Source: JACPKO01 sp964406775
GTDB taxonomy: Bacteria; Patescibacteriota; Microgenomatia; Daviesbacterales; UBA10151
DNA length: 64,000 bases
Assembly: GCA_964406775.1 (NCBI GenBank)
Contig: CAYOSW010000002.1
Coordinates: 1 to 64,000, forward strand
Direction: 5' to 3'
The position numbers and the translations under genes were made by a program. The notes under the pieces were generated by a model that saw only the letters and a program-made list of their open reading frames with translations, ran no database searches and was not told where the DNA came from. Shown one piece after another: positions 14,106-23,818 of the stretch (positions are counted from its first letter, which is position 1; the number at the start of each line of letters is the position of its first letter).

Positions 14106-17089
14106 CCCGCAGGATTACCCATCACGCGCCGGAGCTCACACCACTCGCAATTCTTTTTTCCGCAGAATTCATTCCAAAAAGTAAAATCATAAATTTGACC
14201 GGCAACCGATTCCAAAGTATTTAAAAGCTCCGCCACATCCTCCTCTTTTAAATCAAATTCTTCACTCTTATACTTGTTTTTATCGTCCGGCTCTACAAAA
14301 TCTATTACCCCTTTAGATGATTTCATCAAACCGCCTTTGTAGTTATCCAGAAGTATTTTATAGAAGACCAATTGCCTGAGATAATTCCTTTCGGGCTTTG
14401 ATCCGTCTATATCCCGGCGGGATTTAGGCCGTCCGGTTTTAAAGTCGTGAACTTTAAAGGATCCGTTACTCTCCTCCAGCATATCAATCCGCCCGTTCAA
14501 GGTTAATTTATCTGAAATTTTTACCCCTCTTATATTCAGTTCAGCCTGAATCGTGTCGGGGAACCGAATAAAGACTTGATCATAAAATCCGCTTAAAGCG
14601 GTTCTGCCTTTTTCTAAGTATTCCCTGTAATCTTTCTCCGTTAGTCCCTGCTGGGATAAATTCCACTCCAGGCTTTTAATCAGATATTGCTTAGGGTTCT
14701 TTTCCGTCTTTCTGTTTTTTATTAGACTTTCCAGACTTGAGTGAACCGCCGTACCGAAAAGCTGGTATTTGCTTCTGACAGCCGGAATTGAGATCAAACT
14801 GACAAAAAAATATTTCCAGGGGCAATCCAAAAAATTGTCTAGGGCGGAGACATTCAGCCCTTTTTCCAAAAACAGTTTTCTTAAATATTCCTTTTCATTT
14901 CCCTCATCTAAAGCTGTTACCGGCTCATCAAATAAGATATCTTTATTCTCTGAAAAGTTGAGACTGAATTCTCCGGTATCCAAATATTCGGTCAGACCGG
15001 GATCAATTTCCTCTAAAAACTGACTGGGCAATTGCTCTTTTAGTTCTCCCGAAAGCTTTGAGTAGGTTAAATAAATATCTTTTTTCGCCCGGGTGAGACC
15101 TACAAAGAATAAACGCCTCTCATCCTCTATGGCATCAAACTCCACCTCTGACTTAACCTTATCCCCCAATAACTGCCAGGGGATCTTTATATTCTGCCCT
15201 CTTTTGCGCAGGGAACCCCATCTTCCGGCTATGCACTGGAGAATAAAAACATATTCAAATTCGAGCCCTTTTGCCTTATGTACAGTAAAAAGTCTGACAC
15301 CGCTTTGGCGCATTACGCCGGATTTGGCTTTTAAAGACAGGTTGTGCTTTTTTATCAGCTCTATCTGAGTGAGAAAATCACTTAACGAATAATCGGGATT
15401 TCTATAGATTTTTTCTTTGACAATTTCAAATAGACTGATGAATTTACTCAGAATCTCCTTTCTCTCGGTCAATCCCAAAAATCCTTCTCTGATTCCCGAT
15501 TCGTTTAAAATTTTAATGAATAAATCGTCAAACTGAATATTTTTACTGAGACTCACCCATCCTTTAAACAGTTCATAAAACTTAATTATCTTCGGATCGG
15601 CGTCTTTTCCGGATTTTTCCAAAAGTTCGTAAATGCTGACTTTTTCATCCTTTGCCCGGCGGTTTAATTTAAAAACTTTAAACGGATCAATTCCCAAAAC
15701 GTCGATTCCCAGCGCCTTTATGAGCTTAGCATCGCTTCCGAAATCACCAACCGCTTCAAAAAGCATTAATAACCTCCTCACCCAAAGATCGGACAAAATA
15801 TCCATATCGGCATCGATAACAAAAGGAATTTTTTTGCGCTTTAAAAAATCGGCTAGCTCTGAAAGTTCAAAATTGCGTCTTCCCAAAACGGTTATTTCCG
15901 AAGCACTAGTCCCGTCTTTTATTAACTCTTCAATTTTTGCGGATACAAACTCGAACTCGCCGAAGTAGTCGTTTAAGGCGGCAATTTTAATTCTTCCACC
16001 CTTTAGGTTCTTTCCGGAAACCAGTTTAATTTCATCGGTAAGAATATTCGCACTTACATTTTTTGAGATAAAAGAAACAGAGGCATCTAAAATTGTCTGG
16101 TGGGACCTGTAATTAAGATTTAAATTGATGAGCTTTGCGTCCGGATACTTCTTCTGAAAATACAGAAAATTCTCAAGGGATGCTCCCTGGAAACGGTAAA
16201 TTGCCTGCTTTTCGTCACCGACCACGAATAAATTCGGGGATTCGTAAAATGAGGCTAAAAGCTCAACCAGCCTATTTTGCGAAGCGTTAGTATCCTGATG
16301 CTCGTCCACCAGAATGTATTGGTATTTTTCCTGAAATAAAATGAGCAGATCTTTTTTCTGCTCTAAAACTTTTATTGTTTCAATAAGCATATCGTTAAAA
16401 TCATATTTTTTGTTTTTAACAAGCGTCCCTGAATATGCCGCGTAGACCTTTATAAACTCCTCCAGTTTATCCATATTTTTGATTTCATCGGCATATTTTC
16501 CTTTCATTTCCCCTTTAAACTTACCTTTTTCGTGGTAAAGATCGGGAATATTTTTAAAATCTTCCCTCTGAATTTTTAAAACCTCCGACAATTTTTCAGG
16601 ACTGATTCCCTCTTTCTTTAAATCTCCAATGGCAGATAAAATATCCTTAACGTAAAAAAAAGTATCACCCCAAGGCCTTAAAATTTTTAGATCTGTACCT
16701 TCAATTATTTTTTCAAGATACTCTATCTGCTCGTCTTCGCTGATGCTTTGCGAGGAAATAAGATTTCCGAATTCCTCAGGATAGTTTTGAATGATTGAAT
16801 TGGCAAAGGAGTGAAATGTTGAGATCTCTACTCTGTATGCAGGAGTGCCTATTATACTCAGAAGTCTCTGCCTCATCTGATGCGAGGCTGATTCCGAAAA
16901 TGTTAAAGCAAGAATATTTTCAGGATTAATTTGAGTCTTTAGAAGTATATTGGCAATTCTTAAAGTCAGGACCTGAGTCTTTCCTGTTCCCGGTCCCGCA
17001 ACAACCATCACCGGACCTTCAATCGTATTTACGGCATCCTGCTGGGATCTATTTAATTCCTTGTAGGCTTTCTCGAATAGAGTTTGCAT
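14102..17089 (-). CDS. UvrD-like helicase with RecB/AddB-type Fe-S nuclease domain
   Basis: A 995-residue fusion of an SF1 helicase and a PD-(D/E)XK nuclease. Helicase marks are Walker A AGPGTGKTQ (31-39), LTFSESASHQMRQRL, VDEHQDTNASQ, VVGDEKQAIYRFQGA, LNYRSHQTI, TVHKAKGLEFEYVF and FVGLTRAKKDIYL. The nuclease domain (about 760-985) has GRIDMLEE, VHDFKTGRP and QLVFYKILL, and four cysteines placed as in AddB, one in LDCPWKYFF and three in FCGKKNCEWC at the C-terminus, which should hold a 4Fe-4S cluster. It probably processes DNA ends for recombination as a single chain. A -10 TATAAT at 17098-17103 predicts a leaderless mRNA. Confidence 0.88.
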   Translation of the reverse strand: MQTLFEKAYKELNRSQQDAVNTIEGPVMVVAGPGTGKTQVLTLRIANILLKTQINPENILALTFSESASHQMRQRLLSIIGTPAYRVEISTFHSFANSIIQNYPEEFGNLISSQSISEDEQIEYLEKIIEGTDLKILRPWGDTFFYVKDILSAIGDLKKEGISPEKLSEVLKIQREDFKNIPDLYHEKGKFKGEMKGKYADEIKNMDKLEEFIKVYAAYSGTLVKNKKYDFNDMLIETIKVLEQKKDLLILFQEKYQYILVDEHQDTNASQNRLVELLASFYESPNLFVVGDEKQAIYRFQGASLENFLYFQKKYPDAKLINLNLNYRSHQTILDASVSFISKNVSANILTDEIKLVSGKNLKGGRIKIAALNDYFGEFEFVSAKIEELIKDGTSASEITVLGRRNFELSELADFLKRKKIPFVIDADMDILSDLWVRRLLMLFEAVGDFGSDAKLIKALGIDVLGIDPFKVFKLNRRAKDEKVSIYELLEKSGKDADPKIIKFYELFKGWVSLSKNIQFDDLFIKILNESGIREGFLGLTERKEILSKFISLFEIVKEKIYRNPDYSLSDFLTQIELIKKHNLSLKAKSGVMRQSGVRLFTVHKAKGLEFEYVFILQCIAGRWGSLRKRGQNIKIPWQLLGDKVKSEVEFDAIEDERRLFFVGLTRAKKDIYLTYSKLSGELKEQLPSQFLEEIDPGLTEYLDTGEFSLNFSENKDILFDEPVTALDEGNEKEYLRKLFLEKGLNVSALDNFLDCPWKYFFVSLISIPAVRSKYQLFGTAVHSSLESLIKNRKTEKNPKQYLIKSLEWNLSQQGLTEKDYREYLEKGRTALSGFYDQVFIRFPDTIQAELNIRGVKISDKLTLNGRIDMLEESNGSFKVHDFKTGRPKSRRDIDGSKPERNYLRQLVFYKILLDNYKGGLMKSSKGVIDFVEPDDKNKYKSEEFDLKEEDVAELLNTLESVAGQIYDFTFWNEFCGKKNCEWCELRRVMGNPAG

Positions 17090-17125
17090 TCGGAAAGATT
17101 ATAACAGAGGATATGACTATCAAAA

Positions 17126-17935
17126 TCAGAGAAGTAACAAAGCTGCGGCTCCGAGTATGACCAATCCCAGTCCGACACCGCCAATTATAAAAGTCTGGTC
17201 CATAATTCCCGCCGGGGCTAATGTCGGCTTAGGTGTCGGAGGAGGCTGGCAACAAGTGGTCTGAGAAGGGGTTCTGGCACAATATGCCTGGTACTCCGAT
17301 TTAGTGCAATAATTCCCCCCTGCCGCTTCAATACAAATATAACCGGTCTGACAAGGAACTGTCGTACTGCATCCAGTAAATCCGCAGGCTACAGGTGTTG
17401 CGGTCGGCACAGGTGTCGGAACTGGTGTCGCTACAGGCGCGACTGTTGGTGTCGGAGTCGGAGAAACAAAACCGTCAATCTCACATACTATACTGTCTTC
17501 GTTTGTACCGCCAACAGCTCCGCAGCTATTTAAGGCCGCAACTTCGCACTTATATGTCCTGCCCTGAACTACAGGAAATGAAGTTTTTGTAGTGGTTACC
17601 GAATCGGATTTTACAATTGCCCCTGTTTCAACCTCGGTAATTTTAACGTTATAGCTGGTAGCGCCCGAGACTGACTCCCAAACACATCCCGCTTTGTCAA
17701 ACTGGCAGCTTTCCTGACCTCCTCCGGCCGGAGCTTCGCAGAGAGGATAGCTCGTTGTAACCGTAGCAGGAGTACCCGGGGCGGGACAGGATCCCCCCTG
17801 ATTCACTGCTGAGGTTGTTGTCTGCTGGGCGTTTGAGAAAAATATTTGAGGATTCAGCGCAAGATACACTCCTACACCGATCGCGGCAAGAAGAAAAACC
17901 ACAACCACGACGGCAATGATTACTTTTTTATTCAT
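17126..17935 (-). CDS. Surface protein with N- and C-terminal membrane helices
   Basis: Residues 4-27 form a signal anchor and the last 25 residues a second helix (FIIGGVGLGLVILGAAALLLL), so the middle is probably extracellular and held at both ends. The middle has a fibronectin III-like segment (WESVSGATSYNVKITEVETG to RTYKCEVAALNSCG), a Pro/Thr-rich spacer (SPTPTPTVAPVATPVPTPVP) and a cysteine cluster (CGFTGCSTTVPC and GYICIEAAGGNYC) common in Microgenomates surface proteins. A GGAG Shine-Dalgarno is present 5 bases before the ATG. It heads the region of cysteine-rich surface proteins downstream of it. Function unknown. Confidence 0.7.
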   Translation of the reverse strand: MNKKVIIAVVVVVFLLAAIGVGVYLALNPQIFFSNAQQTTTSAVNQGGSCPAPGTPATVTTSYPLCEAPAGGGQESCQFDKAGCVWESVSGATSYNVKITEVETGAIVKSDSVTTTKTSFPVVQGRTYKCEVAALNSCGAVGGTNEDSIVCEIDGFVSPTPTPTVAPVATPVPTPVPTATPVACGFTGCSTTVPCQTGYICIEAAGGNYCTKSEYQAYCARTPSQTTCCQPPPTPKPTLAPAGIMDQTFIIGGVGLGLVILGAAALLLL

Positions 17936-18009
17936 AGGACTCCAAAAAAGGCAGGCTTAACCATCGTGTTTTATACTATGAATTAAGAATACAACAAATT
18001 CTTCCGAAA

Positions 18010-21000
18010 TTAAAACAGCGCTTCATCAAATTTAAACATCACAAACCTGCAGTTATCGGTATCAAGCAATTTAACAAAATTCAGGGTCTGAAGTTGCAGG
18101 TTTGTTTGAGCCGCCGAAGGCGAGGGTGAGGGACTTGAGAGCTGAGCTAAAACCTCACCTACGATCGGTCTGCCCAACCAGTTTTTGCCCAATAATTTAT
18201 CTAGCGATTCCGCGATAAACTTCAGACCTTTAGGCGGTAATGCCTGCTTTTCTAAAACAACCGTCTCTGTGTTTACGGCCGGAGTGAAGTTTTGAGCTGT
18301 CGTAACCCTTTTAGGCTTACATCTGACATCTGCAAAAACCCTATACGTAGAATCCTTGGAAATCGGAGGCGGCGGTGTTGACCAAGCGGCTTTATATCTC
18401 ACCTTACCCGCAGTGTTTTCAACAATGGTGGGGGTAATCGGATTAGATTTGGCGACCACCTGATTATCCTTGGTCATCCTGAAGGTAACATCCGCAATTT
18501 CTGCTTTTTTAATGTCGGGCCCCTCTACTTTACCGAAAGCCTCAAAGTTAAATGAGTTTGAAGGATAAGTAATATCCGCAACCATACCGTCGCATTTACA
18601 CATCTGGTCGTTATAATTTGTGCAGGTTCCCAGCTCGCAACCGCTGCAGCCGTCCTTTGCCCCCTGGCAATCGGCCTTGGTCGTGCAGGCAGTTCCGCAA
18701 GCAGGCGGAATACGGCAGGATCCGTTAACACAAGCTGTACAGCCGTCTTTTGCCGTTTCGCAAGTCTTATCAACAGTGCACTTATCGTTACAAGCCGGGG
18801 GCTTACGGCAGGCTCCCTCAAGACACATACTACAGCCTTCCCTGTTACCAAAACAGTCTTTATCTTCGGCGCAAACAGCGTTGCAGGCAAGGGGCGGTTT
18901 CTGGCAAACATTCTTACCTGTTGTATCCGGCCGGCAATCAGTACATCCCACCTGATTAGATTTACAATCCTCCTGGGTTGCACACGATGCATTACAGGCG
19001 GGAGGGGGCTGGCAGACTTTTTGTCCCTGATCATTTGAACGGCACTCTATGCAACCTTCTTTATTCCCAAAACAATCATCTTTAGTCGTGCACGATTCAT
19101 TACAGGCAAGGGGCTCCCTGCAGATAAAATCGTATTTCAGAAGTATATAACAAGGTCCTGTTGTTCCGCAGTTTGGCTTATTCTCAAAAGACGTAGTATA
19201 GTATTCGATCGTTGAATGCCTGACCATATGACTGGCTCCGACTCTAATATAAACTGTGTGCTTTCCGACTTTTTGCTCCTGGGTAGGAACAAGCGAGAAG
19301 GTGACTTCCCGTTGTCCATTCGGCTGATTGAACTGGGCAACCATCGTAATATTATTTTCTATCGGAAACAGCTCGTTACCTATAGGAGAAACCATACCTT
19401 GAGCCACCGATGGCGTACTATCAATAAAAGGCTGCACGGCCATACCCGGACCCCAATTACTGCAATAGAATCCGCTCCCCGCGCTTCCTTTTAAATTAAT
19501 GTTTATTTTTTCGCAACCAGGGAGTACTGTAATTTCGCTGTCTCCAGCTCCGTTATTCTGTTTAAAATCTCTAGCATTAGCCCAAACATCGGTTCTTCCG
19601 TCATAGCGGTCCATCATAAAAACAGTTTTTGTTGTTGCATCACTTACATTAACCGGACCCTTGACAGTCTCCTGTTGAGCAAGTACAACCGGGAAGGACA
19701 AGAAGTGGTTTTTATTAAGCAGCAAGCCTGTTACCGCCAAAACTGCGAGACCTGCGGCAGTCACCGAAGAGCTCGGAATTGATGATCCTCCACCGGTCTT
19801 CCGGGAATCACTGGGAGGGTTCTTTTTTCTGAATTTCCAAATATATACCCCAACCGCAATCAGTATAACCGCTATAACCCCAGCTAGAATCCAAATCCAG
19901 TTTACCGGTTTGCCGAGTAGTGTCTTGGCTTTAAATGTTTCAGAATTAGCAAGTTTAATATCACCATCCGTTGACGTAATAGCGATACTCATCTTTGCCA
20001 ATGGCTGGGGAGAGTTCTCGGCGGATACCGAAACATCAATACGGGGATCTGAGCAATCCTTCAATACGGGAATCTCATATTTAAATCCAGTCCAGCTTTC
20101 CTTAGTCGGGGGTAAATTTTCAGAAATTTCACCGCAAATCTCACCCTCCTTATTTATAATCTTTAAATTAACCTTAGGACTTATTAAATCGGTGCCCGCA
20201 CCGGGAATAAAAGGTGATTTGCTTCCTCTCCAGCTGAGATCGGCAGAAGGAAGAATCCCGATAGATACCTTGGCAGTTTGTCCGCTCTTATAATAACTCC
20301 GCTCAAGAAGGATATTCGTTATTGTCGATGACGGTCCGGTAATAATCCAGCGGAAAGGAATATTAATTGATATTTTTTGTCCCGAACCGTCAGCCAAACG
20401 GAACATTCCTTCATAGACTTGAGGAGATAAGCTGCTAGGCAATGCGAAGCTGACGGTCTTTTCTTGACCCGGAGGAAAAACGGTTAAAGGCTGTGTTTCT
20501 ATCTGCGCCAGGGATTCGGGATTCCTAGGAACAGAATTTACAGCATAAAAGAACTGCATTCTGCCGTTTACACTCTTACCGGTTGTATTTTTAACAACAC
20601 AGGAGGCTTCGGCATTTTCCGACTCCCCCACATTAGGACCCTCAAAAAAGCCGTATTCCACATTACGTACTTTTACCTTGCAGGTTGAAGGGTCGACCTC
20701 AAGAAAATCACCAGACCCTAATAAAGAAATTTCCTGACTTCCAATAGCAACTGAAACTGTATCCTGCCCAACCACTTCAGAAGTCAGTTGATAGTTTCCG
20801 GGTTCAATGGTTGCAGGATATTTTAATTCAAATTTTTGAGTCTGAGACTGCCCTGGGCCGACGGAAAAAGGACCCGCCTTTAAATAATCAATAGTGAGAC
20901 TCTCCGCAATTTTAGTAGCGCCGTCTTTGACGGTTGCCTTACCCGGAGAAGAAAGCTTAATTATCAGAAAATAGTTATCAAGACCCCTGTCTGACTGATT

Positions 21001-21165
21001 ATTTATTTGAATATTTCCCGCGACTTTATAATTTGTTGTATCAATTATTTCGATTTCTTCAGTTACCATCCGAGAAACCGGAGAGGAATCCTGAGCCAGC
21101 GCAGGTATTCCTATTGAAGAAAAAAGTATTAGAGAAAACAGTAGTGCAAAGAGCTTATTTATCAC
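18010..21165 (-). CDS. Cysteine-repeat surface protein 1 (two ectodomains)
   Basis: 1051 residues, start GTG. Order: signal peptide 1-25; beta-rich ectodomain to about 415; membrane helix WIWILAGVIAVILIAVGVYIW; short basic loop (FRKKNPPSDSRKTGGG); second helix AAGLAVLAVTGLLL; second ectodomain with SGFYCSNWGPGMAV; five six-cysteine repeats of the form AC(N/G)x2Cx5Cx5GCx2Cx3-8C; then a conserved 90-residue beta domain (FNFEAFGKVEG to YRVFADVRCKPKR) and a tail ending TDNCRFVMFKFDEALF. The C-terminal half is shared with the genes at 21222, 23819 and 27115. The whole plan is closest to 23819-27031. No known function; disulfide-rich adhesin or structural fibre is an inference. Confidence 0.75.
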   Translation of the reverse strand: MINKLFALLFSLILFSSIGIPALAQDSSPVSRMVTEEIEIIDTTNYKVAGNIQINNQSDRGLDNYFLIIKLSSPGKATVKDGATKIAESLTIDYLKAGPFSVGPGQSQTQKFELKYPATIEPGNYQLTSEVVGQDTVSVAIGSQEISLLGSGDFLEVDPSTCKVKVRNVEYGFFEGPNVGESENAEASCVVKNTTGKSVNGRMQFFYAVNSVPRNPESLAQIETQPLTVFPPGQEKTVSFALPSSLSPQVYEGMFRLADGSGQKISINIPFRWIITGPSSTITNILLERSYYKSGQTAKVSIGILPSADLSWRGSKSPFIPGAGTDLISPKVNLKIINKEGEICGEISENLPPTKESWTGFKYEIPVLKDCSDPRIDVSVSAENSPQPLAKMSIAITSTDGDIKLANSETFKAKTLLGKPVNWIWILAGVIAVILIAVGVYIWKFRKKNPPSDSRKTGGGSSIPSSSVTAAGLAVLAVTGLLLNKNHFLSFPVVLAQQETVKGPVNVSDATTKTVFMMDRYDGRTDVWANARDFKQNNGAGDSEITVLPGCEKININLKGSAGSGFYCSNWGPGMAVQPFIDSTPSVAQGMVSPIGNELFPIENNITMVAQFNQPNGQREVTFSLVPTQEQKVGKHTVYIRVGASHMVRHSTIEYYTTSFENKPNCGTTGPCYILLKYDFICREPLACNESCTTKDDCFGNKEGCIECRSNDQGQKVCQPPPACNASCATQEDCKSNQVGCTDCRPDTTGKNVCQKPPLACNAVCAEDKDCFGNREGCSMCLEGACRKPPACNDKCTVDKTCETAKDGCTACVNGSCRIPPACGTACTTKADCQGAKDGCSGCELGTCTNYNDQMCKCDGMVADITYPSNSFNFEAFGKVEGPDIKKAEIADVTFRMTKDNQVVAKSNPITPTIVENTAGKVRYKAAWSTPPPPISKDSTYRVFADVRCKPKRVTTAQNFTPAVNTETVVLEKQALPPKGLKFIAESLDKLLGKNWLGRPIVGEVLAQLSSPSPSPSAAQTNLQLQTLNFVKLLDTDNCRFVMFKFDEALF

Positions 21166-21221
21166 TTAAATTTTTAACTTACCTTGATAATAGCAATGCT
21201 TGGGAGTATTAACAATAAATA

Positions 21222-22817
21222 TTAAAACAGAGTCTCGTCAAATTTAAACATCACAAACCTGCAGTTATCGGTATCCATCAGTTTAACAAAGTTCAGAGTC
21301 TGAAGCTGCAGGTTTGTCTGAGCTACCGAAGGCGATGGTGAAGGACTTGAAAGCTGGGCTAATACTTCGGAGACAAGGGGATTCACTTTTACACCCAAAA
21401 GTCCGGCAATTGTTTTAACAACCCACTCAGAACCTTTGGCCGGAAAAACCTGAGGAGGGACGGGACTCTCAACTTGGCTTGATGCCAGCTCCCCGTTTGA
21501 TGCAACAATCTTTTTAGGCTTACACCTGACGTCAGCAAATACCCTGTAGGTTGAATCCCTAGAAATCGGAGGCGGCGGTGTTGACCAGGCGGCTTTAAAT
21601 CTGACTTTTCCGGCGGTATTCTCTACTATACTCGGCTTGATCGGGTCTGATTTGGCGACCACCTGATTGTCCTTGGTCATCCTGAATGTAACATCGGCAA
21701 TTTCAGCTTTCTTAATATCCGCTCCTTCTACTTTACCGAAAGCCTCGAAATTAAAACTGTTTCCGGGATATACCATATCCGCTGTCATTCCGTCACACTT
21801 GCACATCTGGTCGTTGTAGTTTGTGCAGGTTCCTTCCAGACATTCTGAGCAGTTCTCTTTTGCTCCCGAACAATCGGCTTTTGTTGTGCAGGCAGTTCCG
21901 CAGGCAGGCGGAATACGGCAGGATCCGTTGACGCAAGCTGTACAGCCGTCTTTCGCTCCGGCACACTGTTCATTGCGCGTACAAGCCACATTGCAGGCAG
22001 GAGTTTTACGGCAAACCTTACCTGTGCCGGAATCTGCAGGTAGACAGCTCGTACAACCGTCGGTTGCTCTCGAACAGTCTATATCTTCATTACAGGAAAC
22101 GTTACAGGCCGATGGCGGTTTACAGGATCCCCCTATACACATAGTGCAACCGTTCCTTGCCCCGGCACATTGACCGTCCCTCTGACAGGCAGTACCGCAA
22201 GAGGGAGGAGTTTTACAGAGCCCTTCAACGCAAGCCGTGCAACCGTCTTGGGCATACTGGCATTCGGCCTGACTTCCACAGACTTTATTGCAGGCTGCCG
22301 GAGGAGGACAAGAGATGGGAGTAGTGATCACAGCCGGCGTATTACTTGTCGGATGCTGAATTGGAGGCGGACAGATGTTTTCTCCTGCTGCTAAAGCAGG
22401 AGTAATCATTGCATTGGCTGTTGCGGGAGAATCAATAATGATCTTGTAAAATACTTCAGGGTTCGAACAGGTATACCTCCACCAGACATTCATATTACAC
22501 GGATCATTGGGATTAAAAGCCTGTACTCCGGGAGGAAAGTAGTAGTAGCCGTTTGCGTCAGTTTTAACCCTTCTTTCGCTATGACAGTCCGTTGGATATG
22601 CACACCCCGGTCTATGTTGGGCAGCTTGACCAGCCGGAGGACACCAATCAGAGTATTCGGCAATCGTCACACCGGCAAGGGGTGCTCCAGTCGGCGTTTT
22701 AACATAACCATCTCGCGGCGACATCTCAGCCCGAGCATTTTCTGCATTAGGCACCAAGAAGAATAGGCACAGGATGAGAATAAAGACTTTGATTAAATCA
22801 ATAATATGTAACTTCAT
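21222..22817 (-). CDS. Cysteine-repeat surface protein 2
   Basis: The start is ATG 22817, which gives a clear signal peptide (HIIDLIKVFILILCLFFLVP); the longer frame to 22958 lies inside the upstream foldase-like gene. After the signal peptide comes a carboxypeptidase-regulatory/CNA-B-like domain (DGYVKTPTGAPLAGVTI to DANGYYYFPPG), then five six-cysteine repeats, the conserved FNFEAFGKVEG domain, and the family tail ending DNCRFVMFKFDETLF. Length 531. It overlaps the foldase-like gene by 20 bases and is surely co-expressed with it. In the paralogue at 27115 the corresponding two proteins are fused in one chain. Confidence 0.75.
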   Translation of the reverse strand: MKLHIIDLIKVFILILCLFFLVPNAENARAEMSPRDGYVKTPTGAPLAGVTIAEYSDWCPPAGQAAQHRPGCAYPTDCHSERRVKTDANGYYYFPPGVQAFNPNDPCNMNVWWRYTCSNPEVFYKIIIDSPATANAMITPALAAGENICPPPIQHPTSNTPAVITTPISCPPPAACNKVCGSQAECQYAQDGCTACVEGLCKTPPSCGTACQRDGQCAGARNGCTMCIGGSCKPPSACNVSCNEDIDCSRATDGCTSCLPADSGTGKVCRKTPACNVACTRNEQCAGAKDGCTACVNGSCRIPPACGTACTTKADCSGAKENCSECLEGTCTNYNDQMCKCDGMTADMVYPGNSFNFEAFGKVEGADIKKAEIADVTFRMTKDNQVVAKSDPIKPSIVENTAGKVRFKAAWSTPPPPISRDSTYRVFADVRCKPKKIVASNGELASSQVESPVPPQVFPAKGSEWVVKTIAGLLGVKVNPLVSEVLAQLSSPSPSPSVAQTNLQLQTLNFVKLMDTDNCRFVMFKFDETLF

Positions 22818-23778
22818 AGTCCCCTTTCCGATTTTCCAGCCACTTGGCAAAATCCTCACTATTTCCCCGGTCAATTTTATCTTTGATTTGACCAAAAACA
22901 TAGTAAGACTCGGTATTTTGATGGGTATACTCATTAACCGTACTCGCCAAATAAACATCAGTTATCTCGCCCGGATTAGTTTTCCAAAGAATATTGTTAT
23001 ACCCCTCATCGAAAGTTATTTTCTCACCTTTTTTATTTTTAAAGGGAACCAAAGCATTAACTGCGTATCCATAATCCAAATCTTCATAAGACGGATCATT
23101 TTTTATCAGGTTTGCTGCCTGTTCAATGGTAATTTCCTTACTGACTACTCTTTTGTGCAAATCGGATATTCTTTTGAATGCCTCAGCCTTGCCTTTTTCC
23201 ACACCGATCTTGCCTGGAAGCATATTGTAAAACCAGATTGATATCATCGTTCCTGAAATCTGATCCAACCTGCTATTGATTTTTGTTTCGATGGTTCTTA
23301 ATACTTCAAACCTCTTGCCATAATTCTTATCGTCGTTGTTATAAATTTCAGCGCTGACCGATGCCATATTCTCTTTCCTGGCCGCTTGAAGGGTCATTGA
23401 ATCTTTAACTAATTTTTCAGTAAGCAGTTTTTTTGTTGTTTCATCTTTATTTCCCGAATAATTAGCCAATTCAACATCTAAATCTTTCTGGTAGATAAAT
23501 TCCTCCCCTACCTTTGCTATCGCATTTTCGGGAACAGGCACCACAGCGGGAGCGGCAGAATCATTAATCTTTGCGGTACCGGTATTTTTTGAAATATCCG
23601 GTTTGCTTTGCAGAATGTAAATTATCAGTGCAATTAGGCAAAGTGCAATTAATACCCCCAAACCAGCGATCACCTTATGCTGTACCGGAAAACTTTTGAG
23701 TTTGGTTATAAAGTTTATAGATTGAGGGTCTGTAATTTTTTCAGGAGCGGGGGCCGGAACAGCATCTTGAGTAGGCAT
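22798..23778 (-). CDS. Membrane-anchored degenerate parvulin/SurA-like foldase
   Basis: A Pro/Ala-rich cytoplasmic tail and a helix (VIAGLGVLIALCLIALIIYIL, about 36-57) lead into an extracellular domain. AIAKVGEEFIYQKDLDVELA and LLTEKLVKDSMTLQAARKE match the SurA_N/PrsA chaperone domain, and FDEGYNNILWKTNPGEITDV with YYVFGQIKDK resembles the end of a parvulin domain, but the catalytic His/Cys signature is not apparent. It may chaperone the cysteine-repeat protein encoded by the overlapping next gene. The N-terminal 320 residues of the protein at 27115-29601 follow the same plan. A TAATAA hexamer (23785-23790) lies 6 bases before the ATG. Confidence 0.65.
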   Translation of the reverse strand: MPTQDAVPAPAPEKITDPQSINFITKLKSFPVQHKVIAGLGVLIALCLIALIIYILQSKPDISKNTGTAKINDSAAPAVVPVPENAIAKVGEEFIYQKDLDVELANYSGNKDETTKKLLTEKLVKDSMTLQAARKENMASVSAEIYNNDDKNYGKRFEVLRTIETKINSRLDQISGTMISIWFYNMLPGKIGVEKGKAEAFKRISDLHKRVVSKEITIEQAANLIKNDPSYEDLDYGYAVNALVPFKNKKGEKITFDEGYNNILWKTNPGEITDVYLASTVNEYTHQNTESYYVFGQIKDKIDRGNSEDFAKWLENRKGDYEVTYY

Positions 23779-23818
23779 ACTCCATTATTAGCACGGCCAT
23801 CTTTTTTCTTCAATCTTA

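Noticed and set aside
18600..19120. CRISPR-like periodic repeats
   Set aside because: The period comes from protein-level six-cysteine repeats within a coding frame; units differ in sequence and length and there are no constant repeats with unique spacers.
22818..22958. Longer start of cysteine-repeat protein 2, or a frameshift joining it to the foldase gene
   Set aside because: A clear signal peptide starts at 22817 and the upstream foldase frame ends properly at 22798, so these are two intact overlapping genes.
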